This document shows, piece after piece, positions 5,101 to 5,858 of a stretch of DNA of 5,858 nucleotides; position 1 is the first letter of the stretch, and every line of letters begins with the position of its first letter. Source of the stretch: Acidobacteriota bacterium (GTDB lineage: Bacteria > Acidobacteriota > Vicinamibacteria > Vicinamibacterales > 2-12-FULL-66-21); the NCBI GenBank assembly GCA_013817065.1, contig JACDDJ010000325.1:1-5858 (forward strand), read 5' to 3'. A model generated the notes under the pieces. It was not told the DNA's origin. It did not search any database and saw only the letters and a list, made by a program, of their open reading frames with translations. The position numbers were made by a program, and so were the translations under genes.

Positions 5101-5858
5101 ATGCCTGAGCCCGCCCTTTATTCGGAACCCGACCTGATCTGCCTCTCCCACCTCCGGTGGAATTTTGTTTTCCAGCGTCCACAACATCTGCTCACGCGCT
5201 GCGCACAGGAGCGACGCGTGTACTACGTTGAAGAACCGGTGTACGACGCACAGAACGAGCCTCGACTGGACGTCGAGTCGAGCGGTTCCGTTTCCGTTGT
5301 GGTACCCCATCTGACCCCGGCGTGCGATCGCGCCGCTGTGCTGACTCGACTGATGGACGAGTTCCTCGAAGAGGAAGCCATCGAACGGTACGTGCTGTGG
5401 TACTACACACCGATGGCGCTTGAGTTCACTGCCCACCTGAAGCCCGAAGCCATCATCTATGATTGCATGGACGAGCTCAGCGCATTTGCGAACGCGCCTG
5501 CTGAGCTGAGGGGCCGTGAGGCCGAGCTGATGAAGCGGGCCAACATGGTCTTTACGGGCGGCCAGTCGCTGTACGAAGCCAAGCGCCACGCGCATCCGAA
5601 CATTCACCCGTTCCCGAGCAGCGTCGACGTCGCGCACTTCGCGCAGGGACGACGGACGACGGTGGAGCCGCCGGACCAGGCCTCCATCCCGCATCCGCGG
5701 CTCGGTTTCTTCGGCGTCATCGACGAGCGCATGGATCTGGACCTTCTCGAAGGGGTCGCCGCGGCGCGCCCTGATTGGCACCTGCTGGTACTCGGGCCGG
5801 TCGTCAAGATCGATCCCGCGACCCTGCCGACGCTTCCGAACATCCATTACCTGGGGGC
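5101..5858 (+). CDS. GT4-like glycosyltransferase, N-terminal part (cut by right edge)
   Basis: The frame opens at ATG 5101 and runs off the right edge; 252 residues are visible. The N-terminal Rossmann-like acceptor domain starts with DLICLSHLRWNFVFQRPQHL, a hallmark of a family of GT-B glycosyltransferases. Further conserved stretches are LWYYTPMAL (99-107), IYDCMDELSAF (119-129), FTGGQSLYEAKR (151-162), HPFPSSVDVAHF (169-180) and LGFFGVIDER (201-210). The last begins the donor-binding half, whose nucleotide-sugar motif lies outside the window. No signal peptide or membrane span is seen, so it acts on the cytoplasmic side. An AGGG 4 bases before the ATG is a weak ribosome binding site. It lies 44 bases after galK on the same strand. 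I recall relatives lying beside UDP-galactopyranose mutase genes, so a galactose-containing glycan is plausible; donor and acceptor cannot be read here. Confidence 0.85.
   Translation, partial: MPEPALYSEPDLICLSHLRWNFVFQRPQHLLTRCAQERRVYYVEEPVYDAQNEPRLDVESSGSVSVVVPHLTPACDRAAVLTRLMDEFLEEEAIERYVLWYYTPMALEFTAHLKPEAIIYDCMDELSAFANAPAELRGREAELMKRANMVFTGGQSLYEAKRHAHPNIHPFPSSVDVAHFAQGRRTTVEPPDQASIPHPRLGFFGVIDERMDLDLLEGVAAARPDWHLLVLGPVVKIDPATLPTLPNIHYLG

Noticed and set aside
5053..5847. A 264-codon minus-strand open frame at the right end
   Set aside because: It is the shadow of the glycosyltransferase gene, whose plus-strand frame carries strong family motifs throughout.

Overview
The window is GC-rich bacterial DNA and falls into two unlike halves. 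Its codon use and gene families suggest a high-GC, soil-type bacterium, either proteobacterial or from another high-GC phylum. There is no rRNA or other clean phylogenetic marker, so the lineage is left open.

Bases 1 to about 1512 are sparse and partly decayed. They hold the N-terminal part of a minus-strand lipoprotein gene cut by the left edge, an intergenic cluster of CACGG/CCGTG repeats, and a 23-bp tandem repeat that runs into the 3' end of a small minus-strand membrane-protein gene. A divergent small zinc-ribbon gene follows. Then comes a roughly 540-base stretch with no intact gene, holding a second zinc-ribbon-like ORF, a strong hairpin and a short relict that reads like the haem-2 region of a NrfA-type cytochrome c nitrite reductase.

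Bases 1513 to 5858 hold a tightly packed plus-strand cluster: a cytoplasmic glycoside hydrolase family 2 enzyme, galT, galK and a GT4-like glycosyltransferase cut by the right edge. Spacings are 15 nt (GH2-galT), an 8-nt overlap (galT-galK) and 44 nt (galK-glycosyltransferase), so one operon is likely. The logic is sugar salvage feeding glycan synthesis: GH2 would release a hexose (plausibly galactose) from a beta-glycoside, GalK phosphorylates it, GalT converts it to UDP-galactose, and the glycosyltransferase belongs to a pathway that could use such sugar nucleotides.

The most striking observation is that galT is open from start to stop but lacks its whole central part, including the catalytic His-Pro-His. 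Both flanks are well preserved and joined in frame at a GC-alternating run. As it stands this GalT should be inactive, unless the deletion is an assembly artefact. I see no convincing undescribed system; the other items worth a look are the stop-codon-overlapping minisatellite and the mosaic of gene fragments upstream of the operon.
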